Source: Candidatus Amarolinea dominans
GTDB lineage: Bacteria; Chloroflexota; Anaerolineae; SSC4; Amarolineaceae
DNA length: 64,000 nt
NCBI GenBank assembly: GCA_016719785.1
Contig: JADJYJ010000020.1
Location: 1 to 64,000 of the forward strand
Reading direction: 5' to 3'
Part shown: positions 16,911 to 25,737 of the stretch, piece after piece
Layout: each line of letters begins with the position of its first letter
Numbering within the stretch: the first letter of the stretch is position 1
Program-made: the position numbers and the translations under genes
The notes under the pieces: model-generated
What the model was told of the DNA's origin: nothing
Databases searched by the model: none
Seen by the model: the letters and a program-made list of their open reading frames with translations, nothing else

Positions 16911-18248
16911 TGAAGAGGTCTGTGTCTGCCGTTGCGGCTCTGTTCATCGTACTGAGCCTCATCCTCAGTGCCTGCGGTGGCGGCGCGACTCCGACGCCAG
17001 CTCCGACCACGATCCCTGAAGCCACCAAGCCTCCTGGAAGCAACGAAGACCCCCGAAGCAACGAAGACCCCTGAAGCAACGAAGACTCCTGCGCCGACCA
17101 AGTCCGCGGAAGCTATCCAGATCATCATTTGGCACGGTTGGGCCGGCGACTATCTGAAGCCCATCGAGACTGCGTTCAGGACCTACGAAGCGGCGCACCC
17201 TGGCATCACGATCGAACTCTCCAAGGTTGACAATCTGAGCGACGCCCTGGCCATTGCCGTGCCGGTCCGCGAAGGCCCCGACATCGTGGCCTGGACCAAT
17301 GACCAGATCGGCAATAACGCGCTCGTTGGCAACATTGTCCCACTGAACGACCTCGGGGTTGACGAAGCTTTCCTCAAGTCCACTTACGAAGCGGCCCCCG
17401 TCAACGGCATGATTTGGAACGGCGAGATCTGGGGCCTGCCCGAAACCGAGGAAGGCATCACACTGGTCTACAACAAGGCGTTGGTGAACGAATCGGACTT
17501 CCCGACCGATCCGCAGGACTTCGCGGGCCTGTTGGCCGCGGCCAAGACTTTTGCTGAGAAGAACCCCGGCAAGTTCCTCATCTGCAACCAGGGCCTGGGC
17601 AATTCCGATGCGTACCATGTGGCGCCTATCTACTTTGGCCACGGTGTTCCCAGCTATGTGGATGACCAGGGCAAGGTTTATCTGAACACCCCTGAAGGTT
17701 TGGCTGCCGCAGAGTGGATCAAGGCCTTCAGCGCGTACGCGCCGAAAGAAACCAGCCACGACATTTGCAGGTACATGCTGTTGGAAGGCCAGGCGGCCGC
17801 GTGGTGGACTGACCGGTGGGCCATCGCTGACGTGGAAGCTGCCGGGCTGGACTACGGTCTGAAGGCGTTCGGTCGCCCGTTCGTGGGCATCAGGACCCTG
17901 ATGCTCACGCCGAATGCGGTTGAGCGTGAGCATGCCGCAGCCGCGCTGGACGTCATGAGGTACTTCACCAGTGCAGACGTCCAGAAGGGCCTCGCGCTGA
18001 TCAACAAGACCGTGCCCGCGGCTTCCGCAGCCCTCAGCTCGGTTGAGTTGGCAACCGCGACCACGATTCAGGGCTTCGCGGCCGCGCTGGCACTCGGCGT
18101 ACCGAATGCCAACACGCCGTTCGCGGAGGCCCAGTGGGACGCGGTGGGTGATGTTACGACCGCGATCTGGAACGGTTCTCAGACGCCGGCCGCTGCCATG
18201 AAGGCGGCGCAAGCGGCGATCGAGAACAAGATCAGGCAGATGAAGTAA
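16911..18248 (+). CDS. sugar ABC transporter substrate-binding lipoprotein (frameshifted)
   Basis: Lipoprotein signal MKRSVSAVAALF ending in the lipobox ILSAC, then a Thr/Pro/Lys linker, then a family 1 extracellular solute-binding domain (IIIWHGWAGDYLKPIE, VGNIVPLND, GLPETEEGITLVYNK, MLLEGQAAAWWTDRWA). Such proteins deliver oligosaccharides to an ABC importer; the adjacent amylase suggests maltodextrins. A single extra G at 17036-17037, just before an 18-base tandem repeat, shifts the frame between the signal peptide and the main domain. Removing it restores one protein of about 445 residues. No permease or ATPase genes are nearby. GGAGGGAG upstream supports the ATG at 16911. Confidence 0.85.
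17037..17090 (+). repeat. three in-frame 18-base tandem repeats
   Basis: Three units beginning GAAGCAACGAAGAC encode EATKTP three times in the lipoprotein linker. Slippage here would alter linker length by six residues. The frameshift base lies at the edge of the first unit. Confidence 0.9.
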
Positions 18249-18258
18249 TCTGCATCAA

Positions 18259-18278
18259 TCCCCCCGTTGAGTGGGGGC
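18259..18278 (+). terminator. weak GC hairpin between the binding protein and the amylase
   Basis: CCCCC and GGGGG pair around GTTGAGT-like loop bases; the following tail CATCTTCACC is only mildly T-rich. It may cause partial termination or protect the upstream mRNA end. Confidence 0.3.
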
Positions 18279-18366
18279 ATCTTCACCTGTCAGGAGATGC
18301 CATCGAAACCCTGAGATACTGCCGGTCTCCTGATCGGCAGCTCGTTCTTACGATGGAGGATTCGTC

Positions 18367-21300
18367 ATGAAAGCATTTCGTTTCGTCTCTCTGCTTGTAG
18401 TCCTCACCATGCTCCTGGGCCTGGCGCCCGTCGGCTCTGCCTCGGTGGCGCCTGCGGCCACGCCCAACCTGCTGGTGACATTTCCCGGCGGCTACGTCAG
18501 CGCGGCCGGCCTCGGCAACGACTGGGATCCCAGTAACACCAACACGCAGGCCAGCGATGGCAATAGCGACCAGGTCTGGAAGTTCACCACCAACGCCATC
18601 CCGGCCGGCTCCTATGAGTTCAAGGCCACGGTAGGCGGCACCTGGGATGAGAACTACGGCCTGAACGGCGTACCCGGCGGTCCGAACGTCCCCTTCACCA
18701 CCGTGGGCGGGGAGACCGTTCATTTCTACTATGACCGCCGCGATGGCAACATGGTGGCCAGCCGTCCCAACTACCGCATCCCCGTGCTCGTCGGCAGCCT
18801 GATGGGCGTGCTTGGCGGACAGGACTGGGCGCCAGACAACCTCGTCGGCTGGCTGAAAGACCGCGACAGCGACGGTTGGTTCGAGACGTCGTTCGACATA
18901 CCGGCCGGCAGCTACGAATACAAGGTGGCGCTCAATGAGTCGTGGGATGAGAACTACGGCGCAGGCGGTGTCCCCGGCGGTCCGAACATTGGCCTGGTGG
19001 TGCCGGGAGCTGAAGGCACGCGCACGGTCGTCACCTTTGGCTACAACGACACCACGCACCAGATTCGGGACAGCATCAACAACCCGCCCGCTCCCCAGGT
19101 GGGCGATGACAACATCTGGTGGGACGGCCTGGGTCACGACAGCCGCAGCGGCCTCTACCGCGACCCCTTTGGCGCGGTGACGAAGAACAGCAATGTGACG
19201 CTGCGCTTCCGCACCTACGCCAACGACGTGCAGCGCGTCAAGGCGCGTGTGTGGGACAGCGCGCAGCAGGGCCAGACCGTCTACAACATGGCCAAAGTAG
19301 CCACGGACCCGGATGCCAACCTTTTCGGCTACGAATACTGGGAAACGACCCTCAATGTCGGCGCGAATTTGAGCATCCTCTACTACCGCTTCATCATCGA
19401 AGATGGGACGGCGGTGGTCTATTATGAGGATGACGCCGCGCGCGATGGCGGTTGGGGCCAGCCCTACAACAGTTCGCCGGACGTCTCGTGGAACATCTAC
19501 GTCTACGAGCCAGGCTTCGACACACCGGCCTGGGCCAGGAATGCGATCATCTACCAGGTTTTTCCCGATCGCTTCCGCAATGGCGACGCCAGCAACGACC
19601 CAACGGCCGTGGATTGGTTCTATCCGCAGGAGCGCGGTCATCGTTTCCCGATCACGCCCTGGAACACCATCGTGCCGGACCCTGAGCCTAATGACCCAAC
19701 GGCCAACCCCGACTGGTACGGCACCTACAGCAGCACCTCCTATGGCGGCGACCTGCAGGGCCTGATCAGCAAGCTGGGCTATCTGCAAAACCTGGGCGTG
19801 ACGACCGTCTATCTCAATCCTATCTTCGATTCACCATCCAACCACAAGTACGACGGCCGCAGCTACCTGCGTATTGATCCGACGATGGGCGTGCTGGGCG
19901 ATGACACGGCCACCCTGGCCCTCTTCGAGCAGTTGACGACGCAGGCGCACAACCGTGACATGTATATCGTGCTCGACGGCGTGCCCAACCATGTCTCTTC
20001 GGACAGCCCCTTCTTTGATCGTTTTGGCCGCCACCCTGAAGTGGGCGCCTGTGAAGATCTCAACAGCCCCTATCGCACCTGGTTCTTCTTCCAGCCCGCC
20101 AACCCGCCTGGCAGCGGCGTCTGCGCGGGTGACACCAACTACACCGGTTGGTTTGGCGTGCAGACCCTGCCGCAGATCAACACCGCACACCCCGATGTGT
20201 TGAACTACTGGTTTGGCCCCAACGGCGTCGCCACCTACTGGCTCGCCCGCGGCGCGGACGGTTGGCGCATTGACGTGGTGCCCGACATCGTCGGCGTCAA
20301 CCCGACGTTCTTCGAGACCTTCCGCACGGTCGTCAAGACCAGCTACCCCGACGCGATGCTCTTCTCCGAAACCTGGGGCGAAGATGACGCCAAGTTCCGC
20401 CTGCTGGGTGATGAGTTCGACTCCACCATGAATTATCGCTTCCGCAAGGCCATGCTCGGCTTCATGCGCGACACGGTCTGGAGCGATAACGACAACAACG
20501 GCGACAACACGATCAACCCGCTGTCGCCCACGCAGTTCGACAACATGATGCGCACCATCCAGGAAGACTACCCCGCGCCCGCCTTCGAGTCGGCCATGAA
20601 CCTGTTGGGCAGTCATGACACCAACCGGCCGGTGCGCGTGCTCGACCATGACGGCATCGCGGGCGGTCAGCCCGTCAACGGCTTCCAGGACGGCCGCGAG
20701 CGCCTGGCCCTGTTGGCCGTGGTGCAGATGACGGTACCGGGCGCGCCGACGATCTACTACGGCGATGAAGTCGGCCTGGCCGGCTACGGCAGCGACATCC
20801 CGCGCGATGACCCGTACAACCGCCAACCCTACCCGTGGTCCGATGAGGCCGGCTATGGCACACTGCCCGCCTGGCGTCAGGCGGACACCGACCTGCTGCA
20901 GCACTATCGCACGCTGACCAGCCTGCGTAACAGTAAGAGTTTCCTGCGCACCGGTTCGTGGAACACCCTCGAGACCGACGACGCCAACAAGGTGTTGGTC
21001 TATGGCCGCCGCGACAACACCGGCGTGGCTGTGATTGCCATCAACCGCGACACCGTGGCCCATGATGTCACCCTCGATGTGGACGGTTACGTGCCCGAAG
21101 GCGCCGTGCTGGACGACGGCCTGGAGCCGGGTACCAGCCTGACCGTCGGCGCAGCTCGCACGATGACCTTCAACGTGAGCGGCATGGGCGCACGCGTCTG
21201 GGTCAGCCGGCCTGGCCTGGACATGACGCGACCCTCCGCACCCACCGGCCTGACCGCCAGCGAAGGCTCCGGCAGCGTGATCCTGAACTGGGACGCGCCC

Positions 21301-22983
21301 GCCGATGCCGTTGTAGCCGGCTATCATGTCTATCGCAGCGTGGTGGACGGCGGCTATGAGCAGATCAGCGCGGCGCTGGTGCTGGGCACCACCTACACCG
21401 ATAACACCGTACACAACGGCCTGCAATACTACTACAACGTCAAGGCGGTAACGCCGGCGGGCCTCAAGAGCCAGGCCTCGGCGCCGGCCATGGCCATTCC
21501 GCACTACACCATTGGCTGGGCCAACCTGCAATGGCCGCCGGAGATGACGCACGTCATCAGCTTCAGCGATCGCACCGACACCGTTTACGGTCAGGCGTGG
21601 ATTGATGGCGCTACCGGGCAGCCCGGCCCCACCCCAAGCCTGATGGCCGAAGTCGGCTACGGGCCGGTGGGATCGGACCCCGCCACGGGTTGGAGTTGGT
21701 TCCCGATGACCTTCAACGTGGATGCGGGTAGCAACGATGAGTTCATGGGCGACATGCTGCCGCACCCCATCGGCGACTACGCCTACGCGGTGCGCTACAC
21801 CACGACCAACGGCCGTGACTGGCTGTACGCTGATCGCGACGGCACCGGTAACGGTTACGATCCAAACCAGGCCGGCCTGCTGCATGTCATCAGCTCCGGC
21901 GACACGACCCCGCCCGCGGCGCCGTTGAACCTGCACGAGGTCTCGCGCTCCGCGGCCGAGATCATCATTGCCTGGGATGCCTCGCCTGATCCTGACACTG
22001 CTGCCTATGGCGTCTACCGCGAAATGCTGACCGCGGATGCGCCGACCAGCGCGGTGTTGATTGCCTATGTGCTGGCGCCCACCACCGAATACACCGACAC
22101 CGATGTCGCGACTGGTCATACTTATCGCTACACGGTGACGGCCATTGACACCAGCTTCAACGAGTCGGGCTTTTCGAATAGCGTGGACATCACCGCGGAA
22201 CAGCGCACGGTGCAGATCACCTGGAACCTGACCCTTCCGGCCTTCACCCCGCCGACCGATACGATCTACATCGCCGGCGATACGTCCAGCGTCTTTGGCA
22301 CGCAATGGAACCCTGGTTACCTGCCTTTGACGCGCGTGGATGACACGCACTGGACCATCACACGGCCCGGTTTGGAAGGGATGCACCTGCAGTACAAGTT
22401 CACGCGTGGCTCTTGGGACACTGTGGAACGTTGGGGCACCCTGGTTGGCGTTGCCAATCGCCAAATGGACGTGGTCTTCAGCCAGGGCGGCGTGCAGACG
22501 GTCAACCTGGTTGACCTGGAGAATTGGCGCGACCTACTGGTGGTGGAGACCGGACACACGAGCGCACGGCCCAACAGCCCCGACTTCTTCACGTCGGTGT
22601 GGGCGCGCATGAACCGGCCGGTCAGCCCGGCCACCGTGGCCGCGGACACCATCACCGTCATGACAACCGGCGGTCAGTTGATTCCGGGCGCCACGGCCTA
22701 CGATGACGCCACCACCACCTTCACGTTCACGCCGGTGCAGCCGTTCGGCCCTGGCACCTTCGTCGTCACGGTCAACCCCGGCAACCTGCGCGGCTCGGAG
22801 AACGACAACGTGGGCATGATGGCGCCTTACGTGTGGACCATCGCCGAACAGCCGACGGCCGTGCGCCTGAGCGGCCTGACCGCGACGGGCATCACCCCGT
22901 GGCTGTGGGCCGCGTCCGCCCTGCTGGCGGTCCTCCTGTTGATCGCCGTGACCGGCGCCCGCCGCCGCGCCCGCCTTGAGTAA
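18367..22983 (+). CDS. secreted, membrane-anchored GH13 amylase/pullulanase-like enzyme
   Basis: A 1538-residue multidomain enzyme. Signal peptide about 1-28. Two similar modules (about 33-125 and 135-230) each contain GSYE(F/Y)K and WDENYG, like pullulanase X25 modules. An amylase N-terminal domain follows. The GH13 barrel (about 385-850) has all conserved regions: D537-GVPNH, GWRID636 nucleophile, SE668 acid/base and SHD751. Then come two fibronectin III domains (about 957-1048, 1180-1277), a starch-binding-like module (about 1279-1390), a Big_5-type Ig domain (about 1395-1495) and a C-terminal TM helix (about 1510-1530) with RRRAR. It should cut alpha-glucans at the cell surface. GGAGG lies eight bases before the ATG. 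Cleavage specificity is not readable. Confidence 0.92.
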   Translation: MKAFRFVSLLVVLTMLLGLAPVGSASVAPAATPNLLVTFPGGYVSAAGLGNDWDPSNTNTQASDGNSDQVWKFTTNAIPAGSYEFKATVGGTWDENYGLNGVPGGPNVPFTTVGGETVHFYYDRRDGNMVASRPNYRIPVLVGSLMGVLGGQDWAPDNLVGWLKDRDSDGWFETSFDIPAGSYEYKVALNESWDENYGAGGVPGGPNIGLVVPGAEGTRTVVTFGYNDTTHQIRDSINNPPAPQVGDDNIWWDGLGHDSRSGLYRDPFGAVTKNSNVTLRFRTYANDVQRVKARVWDSAQQGQTVYNMAKVATDPDANLFGYEYWETTLNVGANLSILYYRFIIEDGTAVVYYEDDAARDGGWGQPYNSSPDVSWNIYVYEPGFDTPAWARNAIIYQVFPDRFRNGDASNDPTAVDWFYPQERGHRFPITPWNTIVPDPEPNDPTANPDWYGTYSSTSYGGDLQGLISKLGYLQNLGVTTVYLNPIFDSPSNHKYDGRSYLRIDPTMGVLGDDTATLALFEQLTTQAHNRDMYIVLDGVPNHVSSDSPFFDRFGRHPEVGACEDLNSPYRTWFFFQPANPPGSGVCAGDTNYTGWFGVQTLPQINTAHPDVLNYWFGPNGVATYWLARGADGWRIDVVPDIVGVNPTFFETFRTVVKTSYPDAMLFSETWGEDDAKFRLLGDEFDSTMNYRFRKAMLGFMRDTVWSDNDNNGDNTINPLSPTQFDNMMRTIQEDYPAPAFESAMNLLGSHDTNRPVRVLDHDGIAGGQPVNGFQDGRERLALLAVVQMTVPGAPTIYYGDEVGLAGYGSDIPRDDPYNRQPYPWSDEAGYGTLPAWRQADTDLLQHYRTLTSLRNSKSFLRTGSWNTLETDDANKVLVYGRRDNTGVAVIAINRDTVAHDVTLDVDGYVPEGAVLDDGLEPGTSLTVGAARTMTFNVSGMGARVWVSRPGLDMTRPSAPTGLTASEGSGSVILNWDAPADAVVAGYHVYRSVVDGGYEQISAALVLGTTYTDNTVHNGLQYYYNVKAVTPAGLKSQASAPAMAIPHYTIGWANLQWPPEMTHVISFSDRTDTVYGQAWIDGATGQPGPTPSLMAEVGYGPVGSDPATGWSWFPMTFNVDAGSNDEFMGDMLPHPIGDYAYAVRYTTTNGRDWLYADRDGTGNGYDPNQAGLLHVISSGDTTPPAAPLNLHEVSRSAAEIIIAWDASPDPDTAAYGVYREMLTADAPTSAVLIAYVLAPTTEYTDTDVATGHTYRYTVTAIDTSFNESGFSNSVDITAEQRTVQITWNLTLPAFTPPTDTIYIAGDTSSVFGTQWNPGYLPLTRVDDTHWTITRPGLEGMHLQYKFTRGSWDTVERWGTLVGVANRQMDVVFSQGGVQTVNLVDLENWRDLLVVETGHTSARPNSPDFFTSVWARMNRPVSPATVAADTITVMTTGGQLIPGATAYDDATTTFTFTPVQPFGPGTFVVTVNPGNLRGSENDNVGMMAPYVWTIAEQPTAVRLSGLTATGITPWLWAASALLAVLLLIAVTGARRRARLE

Positions 22984-22994
22984 ATGACGCCTCA

Positions 22995-23067
22995 CCTCAC
23001 CTCACCCCCCTACCTCCCCTCTCCTCTCCGCTGTGCGGAGAGGAGAGGGGCCGGGGGTGAGGTGAGG
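22995..23067. repeat. large palindromic dispersed repeat
   Basis: A 16-bp perfect stem (23016-23031 with 23035-23050, loop TGT) inside a second 15-bp stem (22995-23009 with 23053-23067). It fills the gap between the convergent amylase and gdh genes. A second member is at 58868-58922. Confidence 0.9.
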
Positions 23068-23068
23068 C

Positions 23069-24328
23069 CTACGGATACACCCCGCGCAGCTCCAAGGCAT
23101 CCGCGACGCGGTTGATGGCCAGGGTATAAGCGGCCATGCGGGTGGGCAGACTCTTCTCGCGCGATTCGTTGAGCACCGAATTGAACGAATCCACCATCAG
23201 CCGCTCCAATTGACGCTTGACATCGGCCTCGCTCCAGAAGAACGCCTGCAGACTCTGCACCCACTCGAAATAGGAAACAGTCACGCCGCCGGCATTGCAC
23301 AGAATGTCGGGCACAATGAAAGTGCCGTTTCCCATGAGAATCTTGTCGGCGCCGGGCGTCGTGGGGCCGTTGGCGCCTTCGGCCAACACCTTGCAGCGGA
23401 TCTTGTCTGCATTGTCTTCGGTGATTTGACCTTCCAGCGCCGCCGGAATCAGCACCGTGCAGGGCAGTTCGAGCAGCTCCGTATTGCTCACCGTGTCTGC
23501 GCCGCCAAAGTCCAGCACGCTGCCGGTTTCACGCACATGCTGCTGCAACGAAGGAATGTCCAGTCCTTTGGGATTGTGAATGCCGCCGTTGACATCGCTG
23601 ACCGCAATGACCTTGGCGCCCAGCATCTGCATGTAGCGGGCCGCAATCGCGCCCACGTTGCCAAACCCCTGCACGACCGCCGTCGCGCCTTCGGCTGAGA
23701 TGCGCAGGTGCTTGAGCGCCTCGCGCGCCATGAACATGACGCCCATGCCGGTGGCATCGAAGCGGCCTTGCGAGCCGCCAATCTGGATTGGCTTGCCGGT
23801 GACCACCGCCGGCACCGAGTAGCCGCGGTGCATCGAGTAGGTATCCATGATCCAGGCCATCACCTGGGGGTTGGTGCCGACATCGGGCGCCGGAATGTCG
23901 CCCTCAGGCCCCATCATGATCGAGATTTCAGTGGCATAGCGGCGGGTCAACCGGCGCAGTTCCCGCTGTGACAGCTTGCGCGGATCCACGATGACGCCGC
24001 CCTTGGCGCCGCCAAAGGGTAGGTTCATCAGCGCGCACTTCCAGGTCATCCACATGGCCAGGGCGCGTGTCTCGTCCAGGGTAAGATCGGGGTGATAGCG
24101 AATGCCGCCCTTGGTGGGGCCGCGCACGGTACTGTGGTGTACCCGGTAGCCGGTGTACATTTCGATACGACCGTCGTCCATTTCAACCGGGAAATTGACG
24201 ATCAGTTCACGTTTGGATACCCGCATGAACTTGATCGTATTGGGCGAGAGATGAGGCATTTTGCTTGTTGCTTCGTCGAACTGGGCGAGAGCCACCTCGT
24301 AGGCACTGCGCCGGGGATGTCCATTCAT
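23069..24328 (-). CDS. gdhA: glutamate (Glu/Leu/Phe/Val) dehydrogenase
   Basis: A 419-residue oxidative deaminase that interconverts glutamate and 2-oxoglutarate. Seen are GPTKGGIRYHPDLTLDE, the catalytic-lysine motif MNLPFGGAKGGVIVDP, PAPDVGTNPQVMAWIMD, the nucleotide-binding VVQGFGNVGAIAARY and the C-terminal CNAGGVTVSYFEWVQ. The ATG at 24328 has AGGAG eight bases upstream. The frame stays open further upstream, but that extension runs through the promoter and a tandem repeat and is not coding. Cofactor preference (NAD or NADP) is not clear. Confidence 0.95.
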   Translation of the reverse strand: MNGHPRRSAYEVALAQFDEATSKMPHLSPNTIKFMRVSKRELIVNFPVEMDDGRIEMYTGYRVHHSTVRGPTKGGIRYHPDLTLDETRALAMWMTWKCALMNLPFGGAKGGVIVDPRKLSQRELRRLTRRYATEISIMMGPEGDIPAPDVGTNPQVMAWIMDTYSMHRGYSVPAVVTGKPIQIGGSQGRFDATGMGVMFMAREALKHLRISAEGATAVVQGFGNVGAIAARYMQMLGAKVIAVSDVNGGIHNPKGLDIPSLQQHVRETGSVLDFGGADTVSNTELLELPCTVLIPAALEGQITEDNADKIRCKVLAEGANGPTTPGADKILMGNGTFIVPDILCNAGGVTVSYFEWVQSLQAFFWSEADVKRQLERLMVDSFNSVLNESREKSLPTRMAAYTLAINRVADALELRGVYP

Positions 24329-24362
24329 GAGTGTCACTCCTCTTCTTTGAGATATGTCGAGA

Positions 24363-24404
24363 TCCATTGAGACATTTCCATTGAGACATTTCCATTGAGA
24401 CATT
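24363..24404. repeat. three 14-base direct repeats in the gdh leader
   Basis: Three perfect tandem copies of TCCATTGAGACATT (plus-strand reading), lying between the gdh promoter and its start codon, about 35 bases from the ATG. They could be a regulator or RNA-protein binding array. Confidence 0.9.
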
Positions 24405-24473
24405 TCAATGAAATACTTCGATGCGATCACGCATCGGCCGGCTATCCGCGTTGACAGCGATTGGGCAACGGTG

Positions 24474-24502
24474 ATTCTAATCCAGAGGTGAATAGTCGTC
24501 AA
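24474..24502 (-). promoter_or_regulatory. promoter of gdhA
   Basis: TTGACG (24497-24502), 17-base spacer, TAGAAT (24474-24479) on the minus strand. The leader is about 140 bases and contains the triple repeat. Confidence 0.75.
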
Positions 24503-24528
24503 ACGGAAGGTAGTTCACAGATTTGTAG

Positions 24529-25677
24529 ATGCAAAATGCGATAGTGGGAACGATGGGGAAAAAAATGATCAGACAATTTAGTTTACATAAAACAATAGCG
24601 ACCCTCTTACATCAAACAACAACGGCCCTCGCCGTGCTTCTGCTCCTGGTGCTGCCGTCATTGGCCCAGGCTGCCGACCCCGCAGCCGTCAGGGCCAGTG
24701 CGCAAGAGACGGTTGCAACAGAGCTGCCGCCTCCGCTGGCGGCTCGCAGCCCGCTGATGATCGAAGTGATGCGCGCGCGTCGGTATCCCGGCAGCGACAT
24801 CCTCATCGAGCAGACCCTGGCGCCTGGCAGCAACTACAACCGTTACATCGCCGCGTATCGCTCGGAAGGGCTGAAAATCTACGCGCTGCTGACCGTTCCG
24901 CGCGGCACACGGCCGGCCGACGGCTGGCCGGTGATCGTCTTCAACCACGGCTACATTCCCCCGGAAGAGTATCGCACCACCGAACGCTATGTGGCCTACG
25001 TAGACTACTTCGCCCGCGCCGGCTACATCGTTTTTCGACCTGACTACCGCGGGCATGGCAGCTCCGAAGGCGCCGCCACCGGCGGCTACGGCTCGCCCGA
25101 CTACACGGTGGATGTGCTCAACGCGGTCAGCTCGCTCAAACGTTACCCTGGCGTTGATGCCGAGCGCATCGGCATGTGGGGCCATTCGATGGGTGGACAC
25201 ATCACCCTGCGCGCCATGGTGACGACGGGCGACATTCGCGCCGGCGTCATCTGGGCCGGCGTGGTGGCGTCGTACGATGACCTGATGAACAACTGGCGGC
25301 GGCCGGTGCCGGTCACGGTGCCTCAGCGCGCGCGGCGTTGGCGCCAGGACCTGATCGAACGCTTTGGCACGCCGCAACAGAACGCCGCGTTCTGGGATTC
25401 GATTTCACCCATCAGCTACGTGGCCGACTCTTCCGGCCCCATTCAGTTGCACCACGGCACCGAGGACGAATCGGTGCCGCTGGAATTTTCCGCCAGCCTC
25501 TACGCCGCGCTGCAAAAGGCCGGGGTGCCAACCGCCTTCTATCAGTACCAGGGCGACAATCACAACATCTCCGCCAATTTCCGTGTGGCGATGCAGCGCT
25601 CGCTCGCCTTCTTCGATCAGTATGTCAAAAACTACCAACCCTTGCCGGCGGATCTGCTGCGTACACCGCGCGAGTAG
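24529..25677 (+). CDS. secreted alpha/beta hydrolase, prolyl oligopeptidase type
   Basis: A protein of 370-382 residues. A signal peptide ends near AQAADP (about residue 49). The S9-like alpha/beta hydrolase domain has VFNHGYIPPEEY (oxyanion), DYRGHGSSEGAATGGYG, the nucleophile in WGHSMGGHITL, the acid in HHGTEDESVP and His in QGDNHNIS. The full catalytic triad is present. It may be an exported peptidase or esterase. Three in-frame ATGs (24529, 24553, 24565) are possible starts; none has a strong ribosome site. Confidence 0.85.
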   Translation: MQNAIVGTMGKKMIRQFSLHKTIATLLHQTTTALAVLLLLVLPSLAQAADPAAVRASAQETVATELPPPLAARSPLMIEVMRARRYPGSDILIEQTLAPGSNYNRYIAAYRSEGLKIYALLTVPRGTRPADGWPVIVFNHGYIPPEEYRTTERYVAYVDYFARAGYIVFRPDYRGHGSSEGAATGGYGSPDYTVDVLNAVSSLKRYPGVDAERIGMWGHSMGGHITLRAMVTTGDIRAGVIWAGVVASYDDLMNNWRRPVPVTVPQRARRWRQDLIERFGTPQQNAAFWDSISPISYVADSSGPIQLHHGTEDESVPLEFSASLYAALQKAGVPTAFYQYQGDNHNISANFRVAMQRSLAFFDQYVKNYQPLPADLLRTPRE

Positions 25678-25737
25678 CGCGGACCGTGACGCCAGCCGGT
25701 TGACGCGGCGCGCCTGGCCGTTGCCCGCAGCGTGCCG

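Noticed and set aside
19831..22464. 877-codon open frame on the minus strand
   Set aside because: Antisense to the GH13 gene whose motifs are complete; no family signature in the translation.
24328..24502. 58-residue N-terminal extension of glutamate dehydrogenase
   Set aside because: The open frame starts at a TTG that is the -35 element and passes through a tandem repeat; a good ribosome site marks the later ATG.
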